A stretch of DNA of 64,000 nucleotides from NCBI RefSeq assembly GCF_963662255.1, contig NC_085047.1, positions 98,525,619-98,589,618 of the forward strand, written 5' to 3'. The stretch is from Cinclus cinclus. Lineage: Eukaryota > Chordata > Aves > Passeriformes > Cinclidae. Position 1 is the first letter of the stretch, and each line of letters begins with the position of its first letter. Positions 26,460 to 40,100 of the stretch are shown piece after piece. A program made the position numbers and the translations under genes. Below the pieces are notes generated by a model that saw only the letters and a program-made list of their open reading frames with translations, was not told where the DNA came from and did not search any database.

Positions 26460-27245
26460 AGGGAGAGGGAATGGCAAAAGGCAACCTCTTCATGAGGCTG
26501 AGTAATCCTCAGGCATCTTTCCTCAGACTGAAAAGAGTGCAGGTGCTCCTGTTTTCAGAAGGGTTTAAAATGAAGAGATAGACATCTAGTGAATACAGTA
26601 TCTTCTGCAGCGTGATTTACACTGTGACTGGTTTTGAGTAGTACTTGGGAGCTAATTCCCTGTAGCAAATCTGTATCAAGCATGGAATAATATTGAGACG
26701 AGGTCAAATAGTGAAGATTTTAAGAGCTCATTTTGTCTTTCCTTATGTTCCACAATCATTTCAATTTGGGGTGGACTGCCTTTTTTTTTTTAAATATATT
26801 GACATAGAGCTGCTGCAACAAGGGACACACAACAACTTTTCCTATCAAGCGTTATACCACAGCAATATTTGGAAAAGCCCTGCAACTACCAGAAGAAAAT
26901 GGTATTTATTCTACATAGAAAGAGCTACAACAGCCAAAGGTCAAATCCTGCCCCTTTCTACTTGGATTGGTGCTTCTATCTTATAACTTTACTTGGAAAA
27001 TGGAGACACTATGAGAAATGGAGACGTGAGGGGAAGAACTATTTATATGACGGATTTTAAGCCTCAAACTGAAGTAAAACCTTGAAATTATACATTTAAG
27101 TTGCATTTGAAAGTGGCCCTTAATCTCCTATGCCTTTTAGATGTTTTCGATAAAGACACTCAAGAATGTATAAAAACACATCAATATCCCATAAACTTAT
27201 TTAAAAAAAAAGAGCAAAAAATATGCTCATTGTTTTACTTAGCTT
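26460..27245. other. Intergenic, between the (AT)n tract and the probable ARHGAP6 3' end
   Basis: AT-rich; nothing recognised. Confidence 0.6.
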
Positions 27246-28625
27246 TTTATTCCATCATTATGGCACAAGATAGAACTTAAAAGACAACATCACTGAATAA
27301 ATCTTCAATTTCATTAAAATTAAGACTAATACGTTTTATAGAATTCATTTGATATGATACACTTTCCCTTATGGAGTGCTAAGAAGGAATTTCTCTGGAA
27401 CGCTGCAGTACATTGCCACCCGCTGCCCACAAACGGCTCTGCAGCTGAAAAACAAGGAGTATATAACAGCAACATTTAACACAACATACAGCTACCCAGG
27501 AGGTGTGACTGACCCTGACTTTGGCACAATATTTATAGAAACACATTTGTAAGCTTCTCCAAATGTCATGTTCATTTCTGAGACTCTACTTGATTCCCTT
27601 TCATGTATCTGCCTGCATTTTTTTCCTCTCTCTAACTTTCTTAATGCTGGAGCTTTGTTATTTCAAAGGAAAAGCCATATTCCCTTTCTCAGTGTTACGC
27701 ATCTCAATTTATTAGGTTTGGTTTTCTAAAATTTGGATTCCAGTTTATTGTCTTAAAACATTACATAAAATCATACATTTATAAATATATATATTATATC
27801 CTGCATATATAACATTGGTTTTCCTTTAGAATGGGAGGGCAGACTTTGCACTATGCACTTCATTAGTTTAGGCACAAATGTTGTTCTTAAGATTCTCTGA
27901 GCTGCTTCTTACCAGAATCTAAAAAAATACTTTTACAATCTTGTACCAAATTTTAAAGTTTTTTGCAAACATATGTATAAGAAAAAAATATTTTGTATTT
28001 CCCTCTCTAAGCTCACTACTACCCTTATAAAATATATGGCTTTTCATGTTCCACTTTATTTTAGTGTTTTTCAAAAGGCAGTGAAAAGAAGTACAACTTT
28101 CCCCTTTAACAGCTTTTATATATATATATATATATATATATAAGCACAGAAACCAGCTTGTGCACTTTCTATAGAATTCCAATGCATATTATGGTAATGT
28201 AAGTTCAGTGATTTTTTTTAAAAAAAGCAGTCATGATTGACATCTGTATATGAAAACATAACATGATTATCATACAATACCCATTACAGAATATACAATC
28301 ATCAAAACTGCAGATATATAAATACATTTTTAGCAACATCAAAGCAACAGTTTTATCTTATACACAGCATATGCATACAGAGTTATTACACTGAAGTTTT
28401 CACCTTGTTTTTTCTCAAACGCTTGCTGAAAAACAGGAACATATACTGTATTTGTAAATTAACTGCTTGACAGTGCTGTTAAGAAATTAAAGTGAACAAA
28501 GTTTTAAAAAAGTATATGCAACTCAGTTGGTATAAAACAAACAAGCCCTCCCTGTTTTCCAACGTCGCCGTTGTTTTCCTATGAGACGGAGGCATGGCTA
28601 TGAGCGGCAGTTCCACAGAGTCAGA
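27246..28625 (-). other. ARHGAP6: Probable ARHGAP6 3' untranslated region
   Basis: AT-rich sequence following the stop codon with no other gene visible. Minus-strand AATAAA signals lie at 28055-28060, 27744-27749, 27708-27713 and 27246-27251. The last would give a UTR of about 1.4 kb. A (TA)n run sits at 28117-28142. Which signal is used cannot be read from the sequence; the far limit is a guess. Confidence 0.45.
28117..28142. repeat. (TA)n microsatellite within the probable 3' UTR
   Basis: About thirteen uninterrupted TA units. Confidence 0.93.
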
Positions 28626-29332
28626 TCATACAAGGGTTTCTGGGAGGGCATCGGGGTTATCAGCTGATAACAGCTCCCAAATCTGCCACCTCTCCCTCTG
28701 CCACTCATTCCAGTCCGCCTCTGAAACACTTTCACTGTTCTGGCTGTGAGGTGCTGTGGAATAGTTGTGACCCGCTTGCGTGTGCGGGGCCGGCTGCTCC
28801 TGCCTGGACGTGGCCTGGTCAGGGGCTGTGCCTGGTGGCCCTCCAGCTGCTCTCGGCCCCCAGCTTTTTTCTGGGCGTTGAAGTCTCCACAAAGAGTGCA
28901 GCGTTGATGAAACACTCGACCGCTGGGGCAAGGCAGAGCTTGTTTTTGCTGGGCCTGGGTAAGGGGGCGGTGGCCGCTCTTTCCTGTAGGAGAGCTTGGC
29001 CGTGCTTTGCAAACAACCCACGTTCGAGTCGTGCTCACTGAGGTCCTCCACACTGCTTAAAGTCAAGTGCTGCTCTGACCTGGAGTGGGAGAGGTCTGAA
29101 CTCCTGCGGCCGCCTTCACTGCGTGGGTTACAGCACAGCCGGGACACCAGGGGCTGGAGCTGGCACTCGGGAATGGCGGCGGTCGTCTGGCTCCTCCGCA
29201 TGACCTGCCTGCCACCGTCCAGCTCCGAGGAGCTGCCCTGCCATCGAGGGGAATACGTGGCCAGGTTCCCCTGGGAAAGGGAGCACTGTCCAGGCCGCAG
29301 CAAGCTGCTCTCATAAATGTTCCCGTAAGAGC
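28626..29332 (-). CDS. ARHGAP6: ARHGAP6 last coding exon (residues 479-712 and stop)
   Basis: The coding part of the terminal exon is 707 nt, starting at acceptor tacccccag and ending at TGA 28626-28628. The start ([21 protein letters not shown]), the PPPPYPGP motif (28950-28973) and the end ([13 protein letters not shown] then [10 protein letters not shown]) match human ARHGAP6. The middle is poorly conserved, Ser/Gln/Pro-rich and probably disordered. The open frame continues upstream of the acceptor into the intron as far as 29504, but that part has no homology and is intronic. The exon is clearly more GC-rich than its surroundings. Confidence 0.96.
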
Positions 29333-32300
29333 CTGGGGGTAGAGCCAGAAACACAACGTGAGTCTGTAGAAGCATTCGGGTGGCGTTTAACAAGCTACTG
29401 CTCTTCCCTTGTATCACACTGCAGAAGAGGGATGGGGGCTGAGACAGGCTGAGAAGACTGGGGCTGTTCAGCCTGGAGAAGAAAAGATTGCACAGAAACC
29501 CCATAGCACTTTTCAGTATCTGAAGGGGGCTTACAGGGAAACCAGGGAGGGGTTCTTCATCAGGAACTGTAGTGATATCACAAGGAGTAACAGGTACAAA
29601 TTGAAAGAGGGGAAATTCAGGTTAGATATGAGGAAGAAATTTTTACTGTGAAGGTGGTTAAACACTAGAATGGGTTGCTCAGAGAGGCTGGGGACGCCCC
29701 AACCGTGGCAGTGTTCAAGGTCAGGCTGGATAAGGCCTTGAGCAACCCACTTTAGTTGGAAGTGTTCCTGTCCGAGGGAGGGGGATTAGGATAAGATGAT
29801 CTTTAAGGTTCCTTCCAACCCTTACCACTCTATGGTTCTATGATTCTTTGAATTGTAGAAGAATTTAAAACTATTTCCGGAAGCAATTTAAAAACAACTT
29901 TTTAAATTATGTTTGATAGTTTGAAATGTTGCTGTTTTCTGTATTCCACTGATTACAGAGAAATATAACCACTGTGCTCCTCTGATTCTGTTTAAGAGTC
30001 ACATTTTAAAAGTCCAGCTCTGGACAATGTGAATTCTCCTACTGGTTTCAAAGTGATTTCTTGAAAACAAGGAATTGTTTTTTAATTTGCTAGATCTGGG
30101 CTTTAAAATTAAGAAATTACTTACCTGTGATTACTGGATCTTTGCAGCCACTTTTCAGCGTTGAATGCCAAGTGCCCCAGATATCAAAATGATCTTCAGA
30201 AACATCTAAACAGCAATAAGAGCAGGGAAATGATGATGAATCAATCCTCTTAAAGACATTATTTAGAAATAATAAATAATAAATAGAAAGGTTAAACCTT
30301 ATGTAATGTATCAGAGTCATTAACATCCAGTGGCACCTTCAGTGTGTACCTAACACAAGCTTCTCATATGTGAGACCCCACCTGGAGTACTGTGTACAGT
30401 TATGGACACCCCAATATAAGGACATGGAAATGAGGGGAAAAAGTCAAGAAGAGAGCGATGAGGCTGGTAAGAGGACTGGAGCACCTTATCTACAAACACA
30501 GGCTGAGAAAATTGGGGCTGATCAGCCTGAAGAGAAGAAAATTGTAGGGAGACCTCCTAACAGCCTTCCAGTATCTGAAGGGGACTGATAGGGAAGCCAA
30601 CAAGGGACCCTCCATCAGGAATTGTAGTGATAGGACAAGGAGTAATGGGTGCAAATTGAAAGTGGGGAAATTCAGGTCAGATATTAGGAAGAAATTTTTT
30701 TACTGTGAGGGTGGTGAGGCACTGGAACAGGTTGCGCAGAAAGGCTTTGGATGTCCCAATCCTGGCAGTGCTCAAGGCCAGGCTGGATAAGGTCTTGAGC
30801 AATCTGATATAATGGGAAGTGTCCCCACCCTTGGTAGGGGGAGTTTGGGACTGGTGATCTTTGGAGTCCATTCCAACTCCTTGACATTCTATGATTCTAT
30901 GTATTTTCTCAAAGCTACTTGTTTCAAGATCAGATCCTGCAATGGATTTAGTAAGCTCTGTATTGGGAAAGGTGCCTGAGTTTGCCGAGTCCTGAAGTCC
31001 TCTGCCTTACTGAAGTCAGAGAATTTGCACAAGAACAGGGGGATTTGGTCCACAAAAGGTAAGTTTCTGGCAAAGCTTCCTCAGGCAGCCCCAGGGGTTA
31101 CTATAAGGCAGGCTCTATCAACCCAAGGATGCTGCCAGTCTTACCCAGAAGTGCAGCCACAGAACAAAGATTTAATGAAATGCTGGGTTTTAAAGAGTTT
31201 AATGCCTTTTTCTGATTTCACTAGTCAGCAGAGGAATTTCCTAATTTGTCATGGTCCAGTATCTTTGTGATGCATATTAAAGCCCAAAAGACAGTTAATA
31301 CGATAAAACTTCATGTAATTTCCTGTTCATAACTGAATAGAAATCTGACCAAATTCTTAAACCTGCTCAGAGATTTAGGTATTGAATAGAGAAGATAAAT
31401 TTCAATTGGCATTTATAAAGCACATAATTGAGATAATAGTCTAAATCCCATTAATTCCAAAGGGAATTAAGTGCCCAGGCAGTACATCTGAAATTAAGTG
31501 GTTTAAAAATACCACCAAACAGTTGTGTGCATCCCTAAGCATTGAGAGTTCTTACAGTTTGGCTCAGTAAGTTTCATGAATAACAATTTTTTAACGTTTA
31601 TATTTTTATAGGAAAAGCATCTTGAAGTGATGGTGAGCTATAGTCTAGTTTAAACCACAGTTCTTTACCAAAGAAATCATTCAGGTATGCACTCCCCAGG
31701 TAGCTAGAGGAATAATGGATCCCTGCACTAGTATTATTGCTCAGTGTGTAATTGGTTGCAGATGTAAAGCTGTAGAGCTCAGCTACATATTCCAGTGAGA
31801 ACGTGTTGAGGTAATTCTTTACAATTGGAGAAAGTTTGTGCCTGAAATCTTAGTCTCAGCTTTTTCCAAAGCCTCACCATAACCTTGTAGGTATTATGGT
31901 CCCATGTATCGGGACTAGACTTTGCCATGCTGTCACAGACAGGCTGAAAAACTGGATATATGTAGTTCTACATTCCTAAATAATACTTACAAGTTTTGAG
32001 AAGTGCCATACCAAGATATCCCTGACAGCTGGCTGAGCTAATGAGATGGACTCAGCACAAGTCCTTTGGGCTCAATACAAAAAAAAAAAAAATTATATTG
32101 GTCTGCCATTTTTTTATAAGGTTATTTACACTATTGTTCCTCAAACCCTGGTAGCTGATAATAGAAATCCAGCACTTTCCAATTATTTATCATCAGTCAC
32201 TGAGGAGGAGGGGCACAAGTAGGATGCACCATACCTTTTGCAGCCTGTGATGCAGAAGAATTCTCCTTTGGCTTAGTTTGCAAGTGTCCAACCAGTGTGT

Positions 32301-34109
32301 ACTGCTCAGGTACCTTGTACAGCTTATCAGGGCTGCGGGCAACTTCTTCTTGCATTGCCAGCAGCGAGCGCTCAGACAGCACCGGGGAGTTGTTGTCATA
32401 AGGGGAGACATCACCGCTGGAAGCTTTGTTAGAGTCTGTGGAAGAATGTCTTTCTCCTGTGGAGTAGGAACCTTCTGACCTCAGCATCTCAGGGCTCCTG
32501 GGAAATTTCGATGAAAAAAGTACTGTTAATAAAAAATGCATCATGCTCACAGTTACAGGTGCAGTTTGACATCAAGGCCATGCTGGATGGGGCTCTGAAC
32601 AATCTGGTCTAGTGAAAGGTGTCCCTGCTCATGGGAGGGGGCTTGGAACTAGATTAGTTTTAAGGTCCCTTCCAACCCAACCATTCTATGATTCTACAAT
32701 CATACAGATAAAATCAAATACACAAGAATGGTCACAGCTGCTGAAACACTTCAGAAACAGTTACTGAGGTGGATTTTCCATGAGTAAAACTTTTGCCATG
32801 AAGTGGCCAGCAGAGGCCACTCAAAATCAAAAGATGTTGCTGTCAAAAAACAAAACAACAAAAAACCCACACAGCTGTACGGTAAACCAGAGGAAACTAA
32901 GCAGTGAATAAATTCCTTATGTTACCTTGACAATGTAGCTTGTGGCAACAATAAAGCTGAAGGCATGGTAGAGAAAATTAGTTTGATTCTAAGCAGTATG
33001 CTAAAATAAATTTTTGTATTCTGAAGCTTTACATATAGAAATCAAGCACTCAACTTGCCTTTCACACTATGAGAATGATCCTCTTCTAGAGACATAAGAA
33101 GGTAAATGTTCTACAGGGGACACACAGATGTATTTACTATACTTATGACTGGGGCATCAAACAACTGGTTCCACTGATACTTTCTACAACAACTTCTTTT
33201 ACCTTTCCACCTTCACACCACCACCAACATGAACTGCCTTTAATTTTGCCAAGAAAAAGCAAACACAACTCCCACCTAAGTAAAGACAAAGATCAGAGAG
33301 ACAACTAATTTTTGAAATGTGCTGGGAACATTGGTGGAGATTTCTTGAACTGTCACAGTTTGCTGTGCAGGTAGGAGGCAGGCTGTGAGTCACTGAATAT
33401 CACAAAGAACATGTAGAACTACTCTGTAAATAAACATAACTTTTTTTCCTATTGTTCCTCACTAACATATACTTCTATTACTCATTTTTCACTTCTCTGC
33501 ACCTTAGTTTTGTAGATGTTTATCTTTTGCTTCTCTTGAGTCAAACACTGCTTACAGCGACCCTTCGTTATTATCTGTTCTAATTAGATGTGATGCAACA
33601 GAGGCTCATGCCCGTAAATGTCTGAAAATGGTCAGCCCTTTTCATAGTGAAATCCAAAGACAGCTTGAATGTAGTGAGCAGCCAAAACTCAGTTCTTGCC
33701 ACAGAACAGCAACCCTCTTTCCTGACAAATAAAATAAAATTGAAGAGAGAAAATAAACACACAGCTAGCAACAGCACAGTAAATATTAATACAGAAATAA
33801 GGACAAAAATTAACACCACTTTCAAGCTGTTGGTTTTTATCTGGCTTATTTACATACTGCTTGTCCCAAAAAATAAAATATATACAATTGACAGCATGAT
33901 TATTATGTTATTCAGTATTCCTATTTTTTTTTCAGTATGAAAGCAACCATAAAGTGTTGGGAATTCAGTAAATAATGTTACTCCTCAGTAACAAAACCAC
34001 CACTGGAGTTAAACTGAGACAAACTCAAAAAACAGAGCTGCCATTTGACAAAGTTGCTCTGTCACAAGCTTCCCAGAGCACCGGGGCAGCATGGTAATGC
34101 CGAGGAATC

Positions 34110-34143
<34 letters not shown>

Positions 34144-37100
34144 CAGCCTCAATTATGCCAATTATGTAACTTCTCATCTAAACATGAAACCAATGTAAAT
34201 TAATCTATAAACAGACACACACTGAAGAGCTATAGTTTTTAAAGTATGTATAATTCTATCACAAACTTTTTTTCTCTTTTTTTGCCACTTGCTTCTTTCT
34301 TTCTGTCCTCCTAAGTTCTAAAAACCCTTGTGCCGTGATATGAGATTTAAGCAGTGTCTCGGGATTTTCAGAAGAACTAGAAGGATCTCTTAGAAAAGGG
34401 GAGAAATTTTCATATCTGCAGGTTTCCTACAATCAAATGTCTTTCTTTCCAGCCTTCTAGACTAAATGCAATCTTACAGTAAGGTTTTATTGCACGTAAA
34501 TCTTTGCAACATCAAAATCCAACTGTGCTGCACAAGGCAAAGAGAGAGGTAAGCCAGCACTTACCCATGGCAAGGTAACACAAGGAATAAGAGAAATGAA
34601 AATGGAAATGAAACAATGTGGGAACATAAACTTGAGCTTTGTGAAACACCAATTTCATGTCTTACCTTGAATGATCTGTTATAGTCTACCTCTTCTCAAG
34701 ACAGAGCTCCTGCTAAAAGTTTACCTGAACAGAAACTTTCAAGTCTTTGGAAAGATTCAAACATTCAAGTTTCTAAATTGATTTACAGTTTTGGCTGGTA
34801 AGTCCATACTATTTTTCATATACATGTATAATATCACTTTTAAATTTTTTAGGCAAAATAGCTTTAAAAATAAAAGGAACTGCTGTGGTCTCTGTCAGTA
34901 TTAGTACAATAAACCATCAAAATGGATTAAATACTTAAAAGCAGGAAATTTAACTCATACATATGCAGCTCTACTTCACAAGCAAAATAAAGTAACTTGC
35001 AAGAAGACTTTGGTTTCCTTCTTTGCAAACAAATGAATTCTCACAAATACCTTAAAATGAAAGTTTTGCATCTGTTTGGTTTACTGTTTGAGTTCATTAG
35101 CAAACAGATGTTTGCTACAATTTGAAATTCTTCTACCCTTGGATAGTGAGATTTTCTACCCATTCATCAGGGAGAAACTCAATTAGAAGGCAAACAAATA
35201 CTGTGCATGATACCTACTCTTCTATAAGCAAAATATGAAGAAGGGCAGATTATGCTCCCCACAAAGAATAATAGATGATTATGTGCAATCAAATGTGAGG
35301 TGTGAAGGCAAGTAAAGTATTTTCCAGGGGTCATAAACTATGTTAAGGAAAAGGTTGTAAAAGTGGCTAAATACCAATGGAACGATTTGAAAGCAGCAGA
35401 AGGACCCCAAGCTACAAGAATTTAAAAAGACATTTTCAGATTCCAAAACAACAAGCATCTTTCTATGAATTGCTGTTGTCCACCAGAGTCCAGTTGCATG
35501 AGTGAACTGGAAATGTGTTAATCACAGTAATTGCTTCTACTGATGATGTTCCTACTTTTCTACTAGCATCAGGGTTATTAAAACAGGAAATCCCTTTCTG
35601 CTCCTCACACAAACACTTCTCTGTCATAACTTAAAGCTTCTGAGTAGGAAAACAATTATGCCTTCAAGAGGCAAATCATGGAGTGTGATGGCCTGGCAGC
35701 CAGCACACAGTACTAATTTCCACACATATCTGAGTAACACAGGTTCTACCAACAAGGCAGATTACTGTGGGATTATGATGTGGTTGCTACTGTTACAGGG
35801 TACAGGACTCAATGTTTGAAGGAGCCTCTGCAGCTTTAAAAACTGCATTTACACATACTGTAGGATCTGTTGTATGGCTTCATCTTTGTGTCACAGATCA
35901 GGATGGATTAAAACTCATTATCATAATCCAAAAACATCCAAAAATGCTGTAACTTTGAAACTTACTTACTCTGAAAGGAGTACTAACCATGATAAGCAAT
36001 AAATAACATAAGAAATAGATTTTATTTTGTTAGTTTAAAGATGCTTCATCTTACAGCTGTAAACCCAAATTCCATTGTCATCAAGCAAACATACAAAAAA
36101 TTGGGAAGTCACCCACAAAAGCACACTTCACAATTGCTGCCATTTGTAATTAGTGCTTTACCATGAACAACTTCCATAAATTCCCTGACACACTGTTCAC
36201 AATGCTCAGCTCTTAAGGGAACTGAAAGATGAGGAACATCTGATTTCTCCTTCTCTGGGGAGGAAAAGAGATTGTGTTTTCTCTGTTAGATCAGAGCCAA
36301 GAAAGCATTCATAATGACAGCAAGAGCAGAAATTTGAGGGCAGTTGCAGAACAGGACCTTCAAAGCAATTAATGTGACTTAGTTTTGAAGTTGATTCTAT
36401 ACTCTATGCAGTCAACTAGCTCTTCTGATGAAGACTGCCTCAAGAATATATAAATTATATTATTAATATAATAATAATAATTAATATTATAATTATAATT
36501 AATATTATAATAAATTATATTTATTTCAGAGATCCACATTAGTATCTTGAGTGTGTGACCAGGCAATTTGCAGGAGCAATTAAGGATACATTTTGGAAGT
36601 TCATTTCTATGAAATCGAGATGAACATCTCCTTGTTGCCTGCTGTCTCACATTTATTGTAGAAAAAATAAGCAACACGCTTGTAGCCTCAAAACTGAGAT
36701 TATGTTGTGAAATACATTAATCTCTTAAGAGCATCACACTCCTAGCAATAACACTAAGCAACATTCTCTCTAATTGCCTGGAATATCTTAACCAAAAAGT
36801 TGCAACCACAGTGAAAACCTATCTCATCAACATTAAAAGTAATTCACTTACATGACAGCAGAGTAGAAAGAAAATGACAGTAATTTTTTCCTATCTCAGT
36901 GATATTTCATCTGCCCATTACTGACAACACAATAAATTAGTACTACTGTAGCTATATGCTTCTGTTTGGCTTCAGAATATTTCCTTACAAAATGCCTTTT
37001 CTCAGTTGTGGCCAGCTTTCCACAAAAGATTTTCTCCTGTAGGTGCGCATGCTGGCTAAAAGTAAGGAAGTTTGAGGAAAAGTCAATTAAGGAAACGGGA

Positions 37101-40100
37101 TCTAACAATTACCTGCTACATCCACAATGATTTGTGACTAACTTATGCACAATTGATCCATGTAGTCACATGTGAGATACAATTTGATGTCTTTTTTATT
37201 ATATAGATGGTGAAATCCAGCATGAAGTTTTTATTAACATCATTCCAAACTAAGGGCTGAAAAGAAGAAATCTCTACTCTCTACCTTATGTTACATGGTT
37301 TGTAGTGTCTGTACTAGCCGTAGTTTTGGCCTCTGGCAAATGTGAAACAAGTCTAAGAGACAGCTCGTGTACCTCTAACTATCCTGCATTTACTGTGATC
37401 TAAATATACACATGGCTACTTGTCAGACAAAGTAGCTGAAATTATTTCACACAGAAGAAATTACCCCAAAATCAGATGATCTGTGATATTTTCTACTTCA
37501 TGTGGTCAAGTTAGCAAACTAATAAAATCCTTTACAGCTCAATATATTCTGCACATATTTTTGTTTTAAAATGTTATAGTTAAAGAAAGCTTTTCCCTGA
37601 AGGTGTTAGTTACACTATTTCTTGTATACCTTTTCCTCTAAAGCCAGGTACACCATTACATTACCTCCAACTATACAATATTTTGAGGACGAGGAAAAAA
37701 AAAATCAAAGCTAGCTGACTGTACAAATTCAATTTTAATTATATTCTGAATGCACTAGGCACTTTCCACAAACATAGGAAGACAAAGTCCAATATGTCCC
37801 AGAGAGTTTAGAGTCTAGAAAACCCTCTTAAAAATTATTTAAAGCAAGTCTGTCTGATTTTTGTGTCTGCCATACTGGGATTCACTACAATAAAGACAAT
37901 GACTGTGTTGGTCCCACCATGAGAAAGCCAGGAATCCTGTTAATCTGTATGCACAAACTCACAGCATTAAGGCACAAGGGTGCAGGCGTATATATATACC
38001 ATACAGAAGGTCAGAATATGTTATGTATCATAACTGCTATAGTGACCAGTGTGATTTTTTTTTTCCTCTTCAGATCTTTCACAAAGCATTCAATTAAATA
38101 ATATCCAAAGCCTCCACAGGGCTGCTGTTGTGGCAGTTGGCTTGTTCACAATGTCCTGTGTGTGCAGGACAGGAAAAGAATGACAGAGTGGTCAAGCAGC
38201 TCGCTGTGATGGTGTTAAGGCACTCTAGGGTGTGTTTCAAGGATAGTGGAATACATGCTTCCTGTTACTGAAGACTACGATAAACCCAAGACATGAACCA
38301 GCACATGACTAAAATACATCCTGTCAGATAATAGTGCACTGAATATTTTTATGTACATGTCATTCTGTTCTCTGCAGCAGAACACAATCTTTCCTCTGAA
38401 TCAAGGAAACAGTTTTGTCTTTAGAAAATGCTGTACAAGAGTCATAATTTCTTTGGCAGAGTCTGTGTAATAGGGGGGATATTTCTACTCCGCTGTAGAC
38501 AGTGCAGAAGAGCTGTGGAAAACTAGAACCTTTTGGACACTTCCAGTGGGAGATAGAAATTCCCAGCAGAAAAAGGGTTGATGAAAAAACAGATTACTCA
38601 CGATGACTGGGAAGCTTTCCTCCTCAGCAAATAGTCCACAACATCTGGGTCAGTCTCTAATAAGCTAATAAGCACTTCATTCTGTAAATCAGGGGAAACC
38701 TATGAAAAAAAAAAAAATCTTAGTTGGAGGTTAATATCCTTTCACATACATTAGTTTTGGTGCTATGCTTAATCTAAATGACCAAGTACAAGTATATTTA
38801 CAGAGAGCATATAAAATATTCAGAAGCTTTCACTTAGAAGAGAAATTTCATGTAAAAACAGATGAAGTAGTAGTTCACTTTGTACAATGTTCAGTGCTGA
38901 TTACTGTTGAATAACTGTTTGGTATCCAGGTGGTTATTATATCTGGAAATAACAGTGGGATTATTTATGTATCACAATCTCAAAAGCTCCAGTTTAAGGT
39001 CCTCACTTTACACACTGCCCTTCAGTGATCAGAGGACATTTACAATCACCATCTCTGCCCCTCCAGCTGCTCTGACCAACAGCCTCAGTCAGAATTTGTG
39101 TCACCTTCTTTGGCGTTTGGCCTTCTGATTTGCTAACTGTCTCTTTGCACTTTGTATGGGTACAAACCATCAAAACCCTTGATAGCTTCAGATGCTGCAG
39201 GATACAGCAACATCTCCCAGGCAAGTAGCAGAAATGGCACCCCAAAACCTGCACAAGTAAACTTTGTGCTTCCAACTGCACTTTACATGAGTCTTATCAA
39301 TCCTCGAGTGAGTTTGTCTGCTTTGTCCACATTAGAGTGGAACATTCAACTCAAACTTCAAAACACTGAAACAGATAAAACAATCCAAGAAACTTGAACT
39401 GCCCAGGCTCACTCATGACAGATGGAATTTAATGCAAGACAATCTCAGCTGGGCAATCTGTGTTTCTGGATGCAAACTGTCAGAGCCTGAATCTCCTGAC
39501 CTTCAAGTCACACTTCATGGACCATTTGTTCCCCCTGACATTTCCTGGGAAATAGGAATAGAATTACTGACATATTCCCCACAGAAATACCTCATTTTGG
39601 GAGGTATTTAGGGAGTCTAGTTACATAAAAGGCATATTTCTTAAAATAAGGAAATAATTAGAAAATAAATGAAGATATGCATAATTTAATTCAAACTGAT
39701 CCAAAATCTCTATGAAAAACTTGTGTAACCACATAGTCATTTTTTTTTTAAATTGTATTCGGTGTCTGAACTGGAAAAATGTCTTATTAATCATCACTGA
39801 TATACTAGTCTTCAACTTCTTACAGGAATATAATTTTTGGAAACCTGGTGTACTATAACTTCTCCATTTAGATAGTCTTTCTATGCACTGGAAGAAACTC
39901 CAGATAAAGTTTCATGGCAAAACAGAATCCACACATTTTTGTCTGTAATTTACTACCAGCTTTATATCAAGTAAGAAACTGCTGAGAGAACTTTGTCAGA
40001 AAAATAAAAATACTCCTTGCCTTATTGGAAAAAAAAAAATTAATCAGTCTTTCATTCCATCAAAACAAGTCTGAAAAAGTTCCACCAGAAGTTCAGTTCC

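Larger units (their letters stand above)
32498..38601 (-). other. ARHGAP6: ARHGAP6 intron (6.1 kb)
   Basis: GT-AG intron. It holds a short CR1 3' end (32559-32698), a 30-base poly(A) at 34113-34142 and an AT-only self-complementary block near 36450-36530. The short open frames elsewhere do not resemble any protein I know. Confidence 0.9.

Noticed and set aside
1..27245. HCCS, the gene expected beyond the 3' end of ARHGAP6 by human gene order
   Set aside because: I looked for HCCS-like coding sequence and saw none; it is probably outside the window on the low-coordinate side.
29333..29504. Extension of the last ARHGAP6 open frame upstream of 29332 to an ATG at 29504
   Set aside because: A tacccccag acceptor sits exactly where homology to human ARHGAP6 begins, and the extension is translated CR1 and intron sequence.
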